DNA from: Idiomarina sp. A28L
Lineage (GTDB): Bacteria > Pseudomonadota > Gammaproteobacteria > Enterobacterales > Alteromonadaceae
Length of the DNA stretch: 64,000 nucleotides
Reading direction: 5' to 3'
Assembly (NCBI RefSeq): GCF_000218785.1
Contig: NZ_AFPO01000026.1
Location: 20,349 to 84,348, forward strand
Below the pieces are notes generated by a model. That model had not been told where the DNA came from, did no database searches, and saw only the letters and a list, made by a program, of their open reading frames with translations. Both the position numbers and the translations under genes were made by a program. Below, piece by piece: positions 37,685 through 49,000 of the stretch (its first letter is position 1; every line of letters starts with the position of its first letter).

Positions 37685-38508
37685 AACGCAATTTGCCCAT
37701 CGTATACATGCTCTGCAGGCCCCCGCATCCAAAGCGAATGCCCTTGCTCCCATGTAATATCTAAAGTGCCGCCTGGTAATGTAATAGCCACAGGCGACGT
37801 TAGTTTATCTTGTAAAATCCCCCAAACCGCGGCTGCACAAGCGCCTGTGCCACAAGCTTGGGTTTCGCCAACACCGCGTTCGAATACGCGTAACCGCGCT
37901 CGATTGGCGCCGGTGATTTGCATAAAGCCAACGTTTGCGCCTTCCGGAAAACGCTCATATTGAGTAAGCAGCGCACCTACTTCGGCCACAGGCGCAGTAT
38001 CCACATCATCCACCAACATAACGCAATGAGGGTTGCCCATACTTACCGCACCCACCAAGAACGTTTGCTCATTGGCACGTAAAATATAGGTGGTTTCTGC
38101 TTTATTCGCCCGAAAGGGAATCTTGCTCGGTTCTAGTACAGGTTTTCCCATATCCACATTCACCATACCATCAGCTTCTAAGCGAATACGAATAACGCCT
38201 TTTTTAGTACTAACACTAATTTCTTCTTTATTGGTTAACCCTTTCATCCGCACAAAGCGGCCAAAACATCGCGCACCATTGCCGCACTGCTCCACTTCAC
38301 TGCCATCGGCATTGAAAATTCGATAATGGAAATCAACATCAGGATCGTAAGGCGGCTCCACAATAAGAAGCTGATCAAAACCCACACCGCAATGTCGATC
38401 CGCTAACTTTGCAATCTGCTCACGGTTAAAAAAAATATTTTGGGTAACACTATCAATCACCACAAAATCATTCCCTAACCCATGCATTTTTGAGAAATGA
38501 ATCAGCAT
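37681..38508 (-). CDS. dapF: Diaminopimelate epimerase
   Basis: A 275-residue enzyme converting LL- to meso-diaminopimelate for lysine and peptidoglycan. Two catalytic Cys are visible: in [12 protein letters not shown] and in [15 protein letters not shown]-terminal [15 protein letters not shown] is the family start, with the usual length. AAGGA precedes ATG 38508. It follows lysA (gap 112 bp) and overlaps DUF484 by four bases. Confidence 0.97.
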   Translation of the reverse strand: MLIHFSKMHGLGNDFVVIDSVTQNIFFNREQIAKLADRHCGVGFDQLLIVEPPYDPDVDFHYRIFNADGSEVEQCGNGARCFGRFVRMKGLTNKEEISVSTKKGVIRIRLEADGMVNVDMGKPVLEPSKIPFRANKAETTYILRANEQTFLVGAVSMGNPHCVMLVDDVDTAPVAEVGALLTQYERFPEGANVGFMQITGANRARLRVFERGVGETQACGTGACAAAVWGILQDKLTSPVAITLPGGTLDITWEQGHSLWMRGPAEHVYDGQIAL

Positions 38509-38620
38509 GCTGTTCCTTGATTATTCGCCATTGCGTTCGCCTTACTGAAAACCTACTACATCTTAACGTAATTCGTATCGGCATATTGCCAATATTACGG
38601 AGCGCTTATTTTAGTAGTGC

Positions 38621-39868
38621 TTAAGGAATAAGGGTTTCGCCACGCCATACATCTTCCAGCGTTTCCCGCGCCCGCACCAAATGCATATGTTCACCGTTAA
38701 TCATTACTTCGGCAGGTTTTGGCCGCGTGTTGTAATTCGAACTCATGGTAAAGCCATAAGCACCAGCGCTTTTAACCGCCAATAAATCTCCCGGTTGTAC
38801 ACGTAATGTTCGGTTTTGCCCCAAGAAATCACCGGTTTCACACACCGGGCCAACCACATCACCAGTAATTGCTGCAGCTGAAGAATTACTCGCAACATTC
38901 ACAATATCGTGATGCGCTTGGTAAAGTGCTGGGCGCAGTAAATCGTTCATCCCTGCATCTACCATAATAAAATGCTTGTGGCCGTTAAACTTTAAATATT
39001 CCACTCGGGTTAACAAAACACCCGCATTCGCAACAATTGCGCGGCCGGGCTCTAAATAAAGCGCCAAGTGAGGGTAATCTTGCAAGCGCTTCAACATGGC
39101 CTGAATATACTCAGCTACTTGAGGCGGTTGTTCATCGGTGTAGGTTACGCCTAAACCGCCCCCCATATCGATATGCTTTAGCGTAATGCCATGTTCAGCC
39201 AAGCTATCCACTAACGCGAGCATGCGCTCGAGAGCTGCTAAAAAAGGCGCCAACTCGGTAAGCTGTGAACCTATGTGGCAATCGGCGCCTACAATTTCAA
39301 TGCCTGGTAATTCAGCGGCACGCTGGTAAGTAGCCAGCGCATCCTGCATTGGAATACCAAATTTGTTATCTTCTAAGCCCGTTGCAATGTAAGGGTGGGT
39401 TTTGGCATCCACATCGGGGTTTACCCGCAGCGATATCCGCGCGCTAACCTTCATTGCCGAGGCAATTTCACTTATCCGCTCTAATTCAGCATCAGATTCA
39501 ACATTGAATTGGCCTATGTTTTCGTTAAGTGCATAGCGAATTTCCGCATCTGATTTTGCTACACCCGAAAACACTATATCTTCAGCTTTACCACCGGCAC
39601 GTAAAACACGTGCTATTTCGCCACCAGAAACCACATCAAAACCGGCTCCAAGCTCTGCAAGCACCTGCAAAACGGCCAAATTACTATTCGCTTTTACCGC
39701 GAAGCAGATTTTGTGGGGTGCTTTTAATTGTTCGCTGAAGGCCTGCCAATTGGCAGTAATAGCGGCACGTGAATACACGTAGCAGGGCGTTGCGAATTTC
39801 TCGGCAACCGCCGGTAAAGCAACACCTTCAAAATGGAGCACACCCTTTACTTCTTTCATTATCGACAT
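38621..39868 (-). CDS. lysA: Diaminopimelate decarboxylase
   Basis: A 415-residue PLP enzyme making lysine from meso-diaminopimelate. PLP Lys is in CFAVKANSNLAVL; other marks are SGGEIARVLRAGG, HIGSQLTEL, HIDMGGGLGVTY, EPGRAIVANAG, GPVCETGDFLG and GAYGFTMSSNYNTRP. Start ATG 39868; ATG 39859 is possible. It lies 49 bp after lptM and 112 bp before dapF, so both meso-diaminopimelate enzymes sit in the same minus-strand row. Confidence 0.97.
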   Translation of the reverse strand: MSIMKEVKGVLHFEGVALPAVAEKFATPCYVYSRAAITANWQAFSEQLKAPHKICFAVKANSNLAVLQVLAELGAGFDVVSGGEIARVLRAGGKAEDIVFSGVAKSDAEIRYALNENIGQFNVESDAELERISEIASAMKVSARISLRVNPDVDAKTHPYIATGLEDNKFGIPMQDALATYQRAAELPGIEIVGADCHIGSQLTELAPFLAALERMLALVDSLAEHGITLKHIDMGGGLGVTYTDEQPPQVAEYIQAMLKRLQDYPHLALYLEPGRAIVANAGVLLTRVEYLKFNGHKHFIMVDAGMNDLLRPALYQAHHDIVNVASNSSAAAITGDVVGPVCETGDFLGQNRTLRVQPGDLLAVKSAGAYGFTMSSNYNTRPKPAEVMINGEHMHLVRARETLEDVWRGETLIP

Positions 39869-39917
39869 CGACTACCCGTTTTACCTGTAAAATGCTTTGC
39901 AGCTGCAATTGCCACTA

Positions 39918-40094
39918 CTACGATTCTTGCTGTGTTTGTTCTGCTGGCATAGCTGGCGAGGCCTCTTCGGGCTGCGTTTGCTGCTCAGGCTCTGGAATAA
40001 ATAATGGCCCTTTTTGCCCACACCCTGCTAACAAAAACATGCCACAAACTACGCTTGCTAGTATCTGTAGGTTCGTTCTCGTGCGTTTTTTCAT
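39918..40094 (-). CDS. lptM: LptM/LppL-type small lipoprotein
   Basis: I read a 58-residue protein: signal peptide, lipobox LAGC and then CGQKGPLFIPEP, the hallmark of YifL/LptM (E. coli CGLKGPLYFPP). After this it is a short Gln/Glu/Pro-rich tail. LptM binds the LptDE lipopolysaccharide translocon and aids LptD disulfide formation. Its place directly before lysA and dapF is the conserved one. It is below usual length cut-offs and easy to miss. Confidence 0.92.
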   Translation of the reverse strand: MKKRTRTNLQILASVVCGMFLLAGCGQKGPLFIPEPEQQTQPEEASPAMPAEQTQQES

Positions 40095-40102
40095 GAGTCA
40101 CG

Positions 40103-40132
40103 TTACACTAAAGCTTGAAAGAGCTTTATAAT
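40103..40132 (+). promoter_or_regulatory. Putative hemC promoter
   Basis: TTACAC (40103-40108) and a consensus TATAAT (40127-40132) are 18 bp apart, about 75 bp ahead of the hemC start, in the gap to the divergent lptM gene. The -10 is perfect, the -35 fair. Confidence 0.6.
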
Positions 40133-40205
40133 CGCATTCGCGTGCGCTTTTGTCACCCGTCAGAAGCAATGCACGCCAGATCTAACTGGTTAAATTGGAT
40201 AATTA

Positions 40206-41147
40206 ATGAGTAATTCACAAACGCTAACTATCGCCACACGAAAAAGCGCACTGGCACTCTGGCAAGCTGAACATATTAAAGCTCGCTTAGAGGCTCTGCA
40301 TCCAGGTCTTACCGTCATATTGCTACCCATGAGTACCCGCGGTGATGTGATTCTCGATACACCTCTTGCGAAAATCGGTGGCAAAGGGCTTTTTGTAAAA
40401 GAACTCGAAGTAGCAATGTTAGAGGGCCGCGCAGATATCGCCGTACACTCAATGAAAGATGTGCCGGTAGGTTTTCCTGAAGGTTTAGAGCTTGCCACCT
40501 TTTGCCAACGCGAAGATCCGCGCGATGCATTTGTTTCCAACGATTATGAAAGTTTAGCTGCAATGCCAGCAGGTTCAGTTGTGGGTACTTGCAGCTTACG
40601 CCGTCGTTGCCAAGTGGCGGAGCAATACCCGCAGCTAATCATCAAAGATTTGCGCGGAAACGTACAAACTCGTTTACGTAAGCTTGATGACGGTGAATTT
40701 GATGCCATTATTTTAGCTGCTTCCGGTTTAAAGCGCTTAGAGTTGCACGAACGTATTACCGCATGCCTTGATCCAGAAACCTCTTTGCCAGCGAACGGCC
40801 AAGGCGCCCTAGGTATCGAATGCCGCAGCGATGATGAGCGCGTAAAGGCTTTGCTAGCGCCGCTAGAAGACGCAGAAACGCGCGCTTGTGTTAGCGCAGA
40901 GCGGGCCATGAACCGGCGCTTAGAAGGCGGTTGCCAAGTTCCGATTGGTGCCTATGCTGAATTGAACGGCGATAGGTTATATTTGCGCGGCCTAGTTGGC
41001 GCCACCGATGGTTCTCGAATTATCCGCGATACTGTAGAAGGTGATGTTAAAAACGCAGAAGCGTTAGGCATTCAACTAGCAGAACAACTTCTAGCCGCAG
41101 GTGCAGGTGAAATACTCGCCGAAGTTTACGCTGAATCAGAGGGTTAA
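40206..41147 (+). CDS. hemC: Hydroxymethylbilane synthase (porphobilinogen deaminase)
   Basis: A 313-residue enzyme polymerising four porphobilinogens in haem synthesis. Visible are [13 protein letters not shown], the substrate loop [49 protein letters not shown], and the dipyrromethane-cofactor Cys in [12 protein letters not shown]. First gene of the operon hemC-hemDX-hemY-tamA-tamB: hemD starts 3 bp after its stop. Confidence 0.97.
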   Translation: MSNSQTLTIATRKSALALWQAEHIKARLEALHPGLTVILLPMSTRGDVILDTPLAKIGGKGLFVKELEVAMLEGRADIAVHSMKDVPVGFPEGLELATFCQREDPRDAFVSNDYESLAAMPAGSVVGTCSLRRRCQVAEQYPQLIIKDLRGNVQTRLRKLDDGEFDAIILAASGLKRLELHERITACLDPETSLPANGQGALGIECRSDDERVKALLAPLEDAETRACVSAERAMNRRLEGGCQVPIGAYAELNGDRLYLRGLVGATDGSRIIRDTVEGDVKNAEALGIQLAEQLLAAGAGEILAEVYAESEG

Positions 41148-41150
41148 ACT

Positions 41151-43115
41151 ATGCGCCCTGGAGTACTCCTAATACGCCCCGACCAGCATAGCGATCCGCT
41201 AGAACTGGCCTTGCGCGATTTGGGTTACCCGGTTTATCAGCAAGCGGTTATTCGCATAGAGCCGCTTGCGGTTGATGAACAAACCCTGCACAGCTGGGTT
41301 ACTCCTCATTGGCACGGCGTGGTGGTTATCAGCCCTAATGCTGCGCGCATTTTTAACAAACAGCTGGGTGAAAATCCATGGCCGAGTGCCGATAACTACT
41401 ACACTGTAGGTTCCGGTACTTGCGAAGTTCTTTTGCCGTTTTGCCAAAAACCTATTACTTATCCGGCTGCGGGTTATACCAGCGAAAATCTATTAGCGTT
41501 ACCGGAGCTGGCCGATTTACAAGAGCAAAACTGGCTTATTATAACGGGTAAAAATGGCCGGCAGCTTTTACCTGAAAGTTTAACCGAGCGTGGTGCAACG
41601 GTTACCGTTGCTGAAATTTATGAGCGCCAACCAAACTTAGATGAACTGCATAGCGCGGAACCTCTATGGTTAGATAACGTCGAATACATTATGGTATCGA
41701 GCGTTGAGCAACTGCGCTTGTTTTACCAACATATTTCCGAACCCACCCAGGTGTGGGCGCAGCGCGCACAATGGGTGGTTCCTAAAGGCCGCGTTGCTGA
41801 ACAATTGTTAGAATTCAATGTGCCAAAAAAGAATATCCATGGCGCAGAAAATGCTACGCCCAAAGCGCTCACGCATACTTTACAGTTAATCAGGGAATCG
41901 CAAGCTATGACCGCAAGTAAAAGCGACGAAAAAACAGCAACTCCTACCGCAAGCGCCACAAGTGGGAAAGAAAATGTGCGTTCCAAAGCAAAACCGAGAA
42001 CGGCCAGCAAACGCAGCTGGTTTGCAAGTTTCCTTATTTTTATTCTTCTAATATGCGTGCTAGTGCTAGCTGCCGGAGGCTATTGGTTGTGGCAACAACA
42101 ACAAGCGTTAGCAAATCAAACAACAAATCAACTCACTTCGATTCAAGAGCGTTTGCAACGTGCTGAACGCGAAGAGCCCTCGCAGCAACCCGATGATTTA
42201 AAACGTGAACTTTCGGTAATGCGAGAAAACATACAACAGCAACTAGATGAACAATTCGCCAGCGAACGGCGGGCTCGCGAACTCGGCCTACAGCGTATTG
42301 ATAATCTACGTGAAGATTCGATTGCTAGCCTACAAACCGCCACTGATCAGAACGCGCGCCAAATCACTCGGGTTAATGAGGAGTTGCGGGCCAGTAACGT
42401 GCGGCAATCTTCCCATTGGCACTTGTTAGAAGCCTTTGATTTGGTGGGTGCAGCCATTCAACGATTAAACTTTGAGTATAACCGCAACGCGGCACTAACA
42501 CTTTTGCGGCAAGCAGAAGCCGTGTTGAGGGATACCAATCCTGATGCATACCAGCAAATAATTCGCCAACTGCAAAGCGATATTCAAATGATTGATGAGT
42601 TACCGCAGGTGAACACACAAGAGATTGGCTTGCGTTTGCAAAGAATGCAACCTGTTGTTCGCAACTTACCGTTGGCTCCAAGCTTTACACTAACAGATAC
42701 CGATGAAGAGCGGGAGATTAGCGCTGATATGAGTAATTGGCGCGAAAATCTCGCTCGTGCATGGGAATCATTTAGTAGTGATTTAGTAAAAGTTCGGCGC
42801 CACGATGGCGTTCCTATGCGCTTAGATAATGATCAAAGAGCTTTAATTCTTAGCCGCATTGAACTGCAGTTACAAATAGCCCAACAAGCCGCCATGAATC
42901 ACCATGGTGATTATTATCGCAATACCATTGATGAAGCTCTGCAACACATTGATATGTTTTTTGATTTAGAACACCGTGATGTTGTTCAACTACGAGCAGA
43001 GCTTAACGCATTGCGCGGTTTACCTATTGAGCCGGATTATCCAACCGGTTTGCTTTCGCACGCTATGCTGCGAGATCGGGTTGATAGTATTCGCAATTCT
43101 GGCAATGGAGGGTAA
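41151..43115 (+). CDS. hemD: Fused uroporphyrinogen-III synthase and HemX membrane protein
   Basis: A 654-residue fusion. Residues 1 to about 250 are HemD: VLLIRPDQHSDPL, VVISPNAARIF, GENPWPSADNYYTVG, AAGYTSENLLALPEL, ITGKNGRQLL and VVPKGRVAEQL. HemD closes hydroxymethylbilane to uroporphyrinogen III. A Lys/Ala/Thr-rich linker, a transmembrane segment (about 280-305) and a coiled-coil periplasmic HemX region follow (LLEAFDLVGAAIQRLNFEYN, TLLRQAEAVL). In most gammaproteobacteria these are two genes. An in-frame ATG at 41907 (residue 253) with AGGGA upstream could give HemX alone. Confidence 0.93.
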   Translation: MRPGVLLIRPDQHSDPLELALRDLGYPVYQQAVIRIEPLAVDEQTLHSWVTPHWHGVVVISPNAARIFNKQLGENPWPSADNYYTVGSGTCEVLLPFCQKPITYPAAGYTSENLLALPELADLQEQNWLIITGKNGRQLLPESLTERGATVTVAEIYERQPNLDELHSAEPLWLDNVEYIMVSSVEQLRLFYQHISEPTQVWAQRAQWVVPKGRVAEQLLEFNVPKKNIHGAENATPKALTHTLQLIRESQAMTASKSDEKTATPTASATSGKENVRSKAKPRTASKRSWFASFLIFILLICVLVLAAGGYWLWQQQQALANQTTNQLTSIQERLQRAEREEPSQQPDDLKRELSVMRENIQQQLDEQFASERRARELGLQRIDNLREDSIASLQTATDQNARQITRVNEELRASNVRQSSHWHLLEAFDLVGAAIQRLNFEYNRNAALTLLRQAEAVLRDTNPDAYQQIIRQLQSDIQMIDELPQVNTQEIGLRLQRMQPVVRNLPLAPSFTLTDTDEEREISADMSNWRENLARAWESFSSDLVKVRRHDGVPMRLDNDQRALILSRIELQLQIAQQAAMNHHGDYYRNTIDEALQHIDMFFDLEHRDVVQLRAELNALRGLPIEPDYPTGLLSHAMLRDRVDSIRNSGNGG

Positions 43116-43121
43116 TGCTGA

Positions 43122-44288
43122 GTGTTTAAAGCCTTGTTCGTTATCATCATTATTGCTGCCGGATTAATTTTGGGGCCTTTGTGGTCTGGAAGTACAGGCT
43201 CATTAATTCTTTTGATTGGCAATTACAGCATTGAAATGAGCCTAATTGTTGCGGCTATTTTGCTAGTGCTCGCCTTACTCGTTTTTTGGTTATGTGAAGC
43301 GTTACTTCGCAAAATATTTTCTGGCCGTGAGCTCACTGCAAACTGGTTTATAAAACGGCGCGAGCTAAAAGCCCAACAGCAATTTGAAACCGCCCTTACC
43401 GAATGGTTAAACAAGAATTATAAGTTAGCGGCTAGTGCCGCTGAAAATGCTGCACCCGGGCTCAAACGGCCACAACAAGGCTATCTACTCGCAGCCGCCG
43501 CATGGCAAGCATTGAATAACAACAAAGAGCAGCAGCGCCTGCTGAATCTAGCGCAAAATCAAGCTACCGATGCGCTTTCAGTTCAGCTCGCAACGCTTGA
43601 ATCTACCACTGATCCGAAACAAGCATTACAACTATCACAAGCTTTATTACAAGCGCATCCAAAGCAAAATAACGTGCTACTGGCAGCTGCTACTGCGTTA
43701 TATAAACACCAGCATTTGCAATCGTTACGTGAACTTTTACCAGCCTTGCATGACCGTGAAATATTGCCAGGGGCGCGCCTTGCTGAATTTACTCGTGCTA
43801 GTTACCGTGCCTATTTCCAAGCATCTGGCACCGATAGTGAAAAACTAAACCAAGCTTGGAGCGCGCTACCGAGGAAAAGTCGCCGTAATGCTCCAGTTCG
43901 GTTAGCCTATTTAGATACACTTACACAACGGGGTTTTGGCGCCATTGCAGCGAAAATAGCAGCTCGAGGCATACAACACCAAATGCTTACTGCTAGTGAT
44001 TTAATTCAATACGATGCGCGCGATTGGCGACAAACAGCTGAACTGCGTGATGAAATTGAAAAACAAGTAAAAGCACACCCACAACACCCAAATTGGTTGT
44101 TATTATTAGCCATTGTGGCTATTCAAGAGGGTGATGCATTGCTTGCACAGCGAGCTGCAGAAAAAGCGATAACAATTCGGCCTGATCGCCAAACGTACCG
44201 CATTTTGGGTGAAGCACTTATAGCAAACCAACAGAAAGAAGCCGCGTTGCAAGCTTTTCGGCAAGCCGCTAGTTTTAAGCAAGGGTAA
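43122..44288 (+). CDS. hemY: HemY, tetratricopeptide membrane protein
   Basis: A 388-residue protein with two N-terminal transmembrane helices (about 5-22 and 37-62) and a TPR-rich C-terminal part (VQLATLESTTDPKQALQLSQ, LLLLAIVAIQEGDALLAQRAAEKAI). It is the HemY encoded after hemD/hemX in gammaproteobacteria, different from the protoporphyrinogen oxidase of the same name in Bacillus. Its exact haem-pathway role is unsettled. Start is GTG 43122 behind GGAGGG, 6 bp after hemDX. Confidence 0.92.
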   Translation: MFKALFVIIIIAAGLILGPLWSGSTGSLILLIGNYSIEMSLIVAAILLVLALLVFWLCEALLRKIFSGRELTANWFIKRRELKAQQQFETALTEWLNKNYKLAASAAENAAPGLKRPQQGYLLAAAAWQALNNNKEQQRLLNLAQNQATDALSVQLATLESTTDPKQALQLSQALLQAHPKQNNVLLAAATALYKHQHLQSLRELLPALHDREILPGARLAEFTRASYRAYFQASGTDSEKLNQAWSALPRKSRRNAPVRLAYLDTLTQRGFGAIAAKIAARGIQHQMLTASDLIQYDARDWRQTAELRDEIEKQVKAHPQHPNWLLLLAIVAIQEGDALLAQRAAEKAITIRPDRQTYRILGEALIANQQKEAALQAFRQAASFKQG

Positions 44289-44300
44289 TAGAAAAACGCG

Positions 44301-46064
44301 ATGAATTTATACCGGTTATGTTGTCTGGTGGTGGCCACAATAATAAGTTCGATACTTATTAGTAATCCAGTTTTGGCCAATGAAAACTCGCAAGCCCGAG
44401 TAAATGTAACTATTGAAGGGGTATCTGGCCGTTCAGAAACCAACGTTCGCAACCGATTAAGCATTTACACCTATCACCAACAAGCTGCCCCAGGTATAAG
44501 CCGTTTACGCTATTTGCATGAAATGGCCTATCGCGATATCCGAGCCGCACTTACACCCTATGGCTATTATAAATTCGAAGTCGATAGTTCACTAGAGCTT
44601 ATCGATGATGTGTGGCAAGCCCATTACCGTATTACCCTCGGGCCTGCGATTACCATTGCCAATATTGATATTCAGTTTAGTGGTGATGGCTCGAATGATT
44701 CTGCATTTCCAAGCTTAGTAACTCGATTGAATATAAGGCCCAACGCCCAGTTATTACATGCAGATTACGAGCGTGCCAAATCCCGAATTCGCTCCTTAGC
44801 CGCTGAACGGGGTTATTATCGAGCCCGTTTTGTAAAACAAGAACTTCGAATTGATTTAGAAAGCTATACGGCAAATATTTTACTCGAGCTTGATACTGGG
44901 CCTCGTTTCCGTTTTGGCCGAATAACCTTTAGTGAGGGGCATCTTGATAATGATGTAATGGAGCGCTTCGTGAATTTCGAAGAGGGCGATTACATCAACA
45001 GTAACGAACTTTTAGAGCTGCAGCTTGGCTTATCCGATAGCGATTACTTTAACCGCGTAGAAGTTCAACCTTTATGGCAAGAAGCAGATGATGAATACCG
45101 AGTGCCTGTTGAAATCGATTATGAGCCTATTCTACGAACGAATTATCAAACCGGTATAGGTTATGGCACCGACACCGGCGCTCGTGTGCGTTTTGATTTG
45201 AATCGCCGCTGGGTTAATAGCCGTGGGCATCGGTTTAATTCCCAAATACAGCTTTCCGAGATTCTTTCCAGTGTAGCCGGAAGTTACATCATTCCTGGCC
45301 GCAGCCCGCAAACAGATCAATATGCAATTCGTGGCCTTTGGACCGATGAAGATACGGGCAACACTCAATCTGAACGGGTTTCATTAGGCATAAGTTGGCA
45401 AACTCAGCTGAACCGAACACAACGAATTCTTGCCCTTGATTGGCTTAACGAGCGCGATAGGCTCGATGGTGAGCGCCGAGATAGTTCGTTCCTGCTCCCT
45501 AGCGCCCAATGGACAAGAGTGCACACAGAGAATCGTTTAAACATTAGCGATGGTTTTCGTATCGCGCTTACGCTTCGAGGCGCAGCTGAAAATGCCTTTT
45601 CTGACGCTGATTTTGCGCAAGCCACATTATCAGGAAAAATTGTACATCGCATGTCAGATCGTTGGCGCCTTCTTAGCCGTGGTGAAGCCGGCTCCTCACT
45701 GAGTAGCAGTTTTGATAAAATACCTACCTCACTGCGCTTTTATGCCGGTGGTGATACTAGCATTCGAGGTTACTCTTACCGCTCTGTAGGGCCCAGAAAT
45801 GAACTCGATGAAGTAACCGGTGCGCGGCATTTGCTTACCGGCAGTTTAGAAGTGGATTATGAATTCAGACCCAACTGGCGCTTCGCCGTATTTGTTGATA
45901 GCGGCAATGCTTTCGATGATATCGCAGAGCCGATGAAAACCGGTGCCGGCTTTGGTTTTCGCTGGCAAAGCCCTATTGGGCCAATTCGAATCGATTTAGC
46001 CCATGCCTTTTCAGATCCCGGTGATAGCATACGGCTACACCTCACAATAGGGCCTGATTTATGA
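44301..46064 (+). CDS. tamA: TamA, outer-membrane translocation and assembly protein
   Basis: A 587-residue Omp85 protein. After a signal peptide (cut near VLA-NEN), three POTRA-type repeats fill about residues 33-275 (YRDIRAALTPYGYY, AAERGYYRARF, VPVEIDYEPI), followed by a 16-strand barrel with the lid-loop-related motif FYAGGDTSIRGYSYRSVGP and the ending IRIDLAHAFSDPGDSIRLHLTIGPDL-type C-terminal strand. With TamB it helps insert outer-membrane proteins and move phospholipid. tamB starts inside its stop codon (ATGA). Confidence 0.94.
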   Translation: MNLYRLCCLVVATIISSILISNPVLANENSQARVNVTIEGVSGRSETNVRNRLSIYTYHQQAAPGISRLRYLHEMAYRDIRAALTPYGYYKFEVDSSLELIDDVWQAHYRITLGPAITIANIDIQFSGDGSNDSAFPSLVTRLNIRPNAQLLHADYERAKSRIRSLAAERGYYRARFVKQELRIDLESYTANILLELDTGPRFRFGRITFSEGHLDNDVMERFVNFEEGDYINSNELLELQLGLSDSDYFNRVEVQPLWQEADDEYRVPVEIDYEPILRTNYQTGIGYGTDTGARVRFDLNRRWVNSRGHRFNSQIQLSEILSSVAGSYIIPGRSPQTDQYAIRGLWTDEDTGNTQSERVSLGISWQTQLNRTQRILALDWLNERDRLDGERRDSSFLLPSAQWTRVHTENRLNISDGFRIALTLRGAAENAFSDADFAQATLSGKIVHRMSDRWRLLSRGEAGSSLSSSFDKIPTSLRFYAGGDTSIRGYSYRSVGPRNELDEVTGARHLLTGSLEVDYEFRPNWRFAVFVDSGNAFDDIAEPMKTGAGFGFRWQSPIGPIRIDLAHAFSDPGDSIRLHLTIGPDL

Positions 46065-49000
46065 TGTTCTGGCGCTGGTTTAAACGAAGTTTATATGCAC
46101 TCTTAGCCTTGGTAATTATTATTCTTACCTTGGTTACTCTCATACTTACCACCCAAACCGGTGGCCGTTTGGGTTTATATGTGGCGGAGAAATCGCTGCC
46201 CGGTGATTTCGAATATGGTAGTTGGCAAGGCGCTATTCTTCGTGATTTTGAAATAACTGATTTGAGTTATCGTGATGGCGAAATAGACATTGAAATTGAA
46301 TATTTACAGTTACGGTGGCGGCCTTGGCAGTTATTAAAACGCCAATTGCATGCACGTGAAATCGAAATCAACGGTGCGCGCATTCATCTTCCTGCGGGGG
46401 AACCAGCGCAGGAACCAAATCAACCGCTGTTTCCGATACAACTGCCTGATATACAATTGCCGGTTTCAGTTCGCTTAGATCAAGTGTTGTTAACCGATAT
46501 CACGTTTCAACAAGGTGAATTGCAACAGCACATTAAACGCATTCAGCTGCGCGGCCGAACTCGCGGCGATACCATTCATCTGCATAGTTTTAGCCTCACT
46601 ACCGATGATATCCACGCGCAACTGCATGGAACATTAACACCTGTTGGGAACTATCCCTTAAACCTAAATACTTTGGCGCGTTTTGAACTGCCAGAATACG
46701 GTTTCACCACTGTTGTGGGAACATTGCGTGGAAACACCGATGCGCTGGCATTGAAGCAGCAAGTAAGTGGGTTCGTAAGTGCCGAAGTTGATGTTGAAGT
46801 AACACAACCCCTCACGGAAAATTTAGCTTGGCGAGGTGTTATTCGAGTTTTACAAAGCACCTCCGAAGGGCTTATTCCTGATATTGATTGGCTAAACGCG
46901 AGTATTCAAGGATCAGGTACACTTAAAACCGTAGAGGGTGAGTTTCGGGTTGAGGGTAAACATGAAGCGCTAGGCATTTTTGTTGTTAATTCTGAAGCCG
47001 CCTTCGCAAATGAAACCTTCAGCTTAGATTCACTTTTTGTAAGGGCGGAAACGCTAGGCTTAATGCTCGATTGGACAGGTGAAGCAAGCATCATTACGGC
47101 TGAAGAAATCGGTGATACCGATATTGAACTCAGTATGGGTGGGCTATTTCGTTACCAGGATTATATCGATGCCGATATTTCTCTTGAGCTAGAAGGCTCT
47201 CCAGCAGGGCTAAGCCATTTCAATCTAAGTGCACAATCGGCAGAAAGCAACATTTCATTGACGGGTAGCTTAAGCTGGATAGATGATATTCAGTGGGATG
47301 TGGCCTTTGATATTAGCAACGTTGTACTCGAGCGCTTCAGCGCTCAATGGCCAGGGCTAATAAATGTTTCGCTCATAAGCTCCGGCCGCTGGGATACCGA
47401 TGGTTCCAATGAAAACACCGATATTACGGTAAATTTGAATCGCCTTCACGGTGAGTTACAGGGCGAACCAATTTCTGTATCGGCTAATGGAACTTGGCGT
47501 GGTGAAGAAGTTGCTGTTAATGGATTAAACGCCCAATGGGGAGAGCAACAACTAAGCGGTGATATTCATGCGAACCTCGCCAACACCTCTATTACTCTTG
47601 ATGTTACAGGCAAAAATATAGCTTATGACGCGTATTCGATTGCTAACATATCTGCAAATTTAATTGCCGATTGGTCGTTAAATACCTTACCTACTGGAAC
47701 GCTGCACGTAAGTGATGTTATCCAAAATAAACAACAAGTTATAACAGATTTGAGTTTAGAGCTTTCGCAAGAAACTGATGCTCATCGGGCAACGCTACAT
47801 GGGATTGCATTTGAAACAGAGGTGGCCATCGACCTTTTAGGGCACTGGCAAGATATGCAATGGCAGGGGCAAATAGAAACCTTTAGCTTTGCCCATGAAG
47901 AATTTGAAAATTGGCGTTTGGCGAACGCTGCACAAGCTACTTTTAGCCAAGAATTACTGGCTATTGATCAGTTTTGTATTAACAACGAAACACGCAATGC
48001 TGGCTTTTGTTTACAGGCTGATTGGAATCTAGCAACTCAAAACGGAAATATTGAGGCGCGCATAGATAGCCTGCAGCTATCGCTATTGCAGCCTGCATTG
48101 CAACCATTGATGGCTGATGAGCTGAATATTGAGGGATCGGTAAACGCTAATATTTCAATTCTAATCGAAGATAATCAATTAGCGATTAATAGCTCAGTAA
48201 ATATCTCCGATTCGATAATAAGGCTACCTGAGCAAGATTTAGATTTCCGTATCAGCGCCAGCGAACTACTCCGAGTTCAAGGCAACCAAGAAACCCTAAC
48301 CGCGTATTTCGATTTGCGTACACTTGATTTAGATGGCGGTATTAAAGGTGAATTCATCGTAAACGATGCACTTAACCTTGGCTCGATTAATGGGGATGTG
48401 CAAATACAGCTTGATAATCTCGCTATCATTTCAGTTCTAGTTCCACAGCTACAAGCTGTAGAGGGCCGGATTACCGGCGAACTTGGCATTGGTGGCGTGC
48501 TTTCTGCTCCGGTAGTTACTGGCTACATAGAAGCCTTAGAAGCTGGCGGCGAAGTACCTGCCGCAGGCATACGTATTACCAATCTAAATATCAGGCTAGA
48601 TGCGCCTGGAGAAGTAGGGGAACCCTTTAGCCTCAACGCAGAAGCACAATCGGGTGAGGGTTTTTTAAACATATCCGGCCGCTATTTCTTAGTTGAGCAA
48701 GAGGCTGATGTACAAATTCGTGGTGAAAATTTCCAGGCAGTACAAACTCGTGATTTGCAGGTAAGTATTAGCCCGAACCTAGAGCTCAATTATAATAAAG
48801 ACGGCATTCGAGCGCGGGGCGAACTTACAGTACCAAACGCGCTAATTACGCCTCCAGATATAGAAACAATTGATAGCTCATCGCGGGATACCATTATTGT
48901 TCGCGGTGACGAAACCGTGTTTAGTTTTGAAGAAGATAACTTGCCCATTGATGCCGATGTGCAAGTGATTCTCGGTAGTAACGTGCGGGTTGAAGCGTTC

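Noticed and set aside
39769-40131. 120-codon plus-strand frame covering the lptM region
   Set aside because: Cys-rich, low-complexity translation antisense to lysA and lptM; lptM itself is far better supported.
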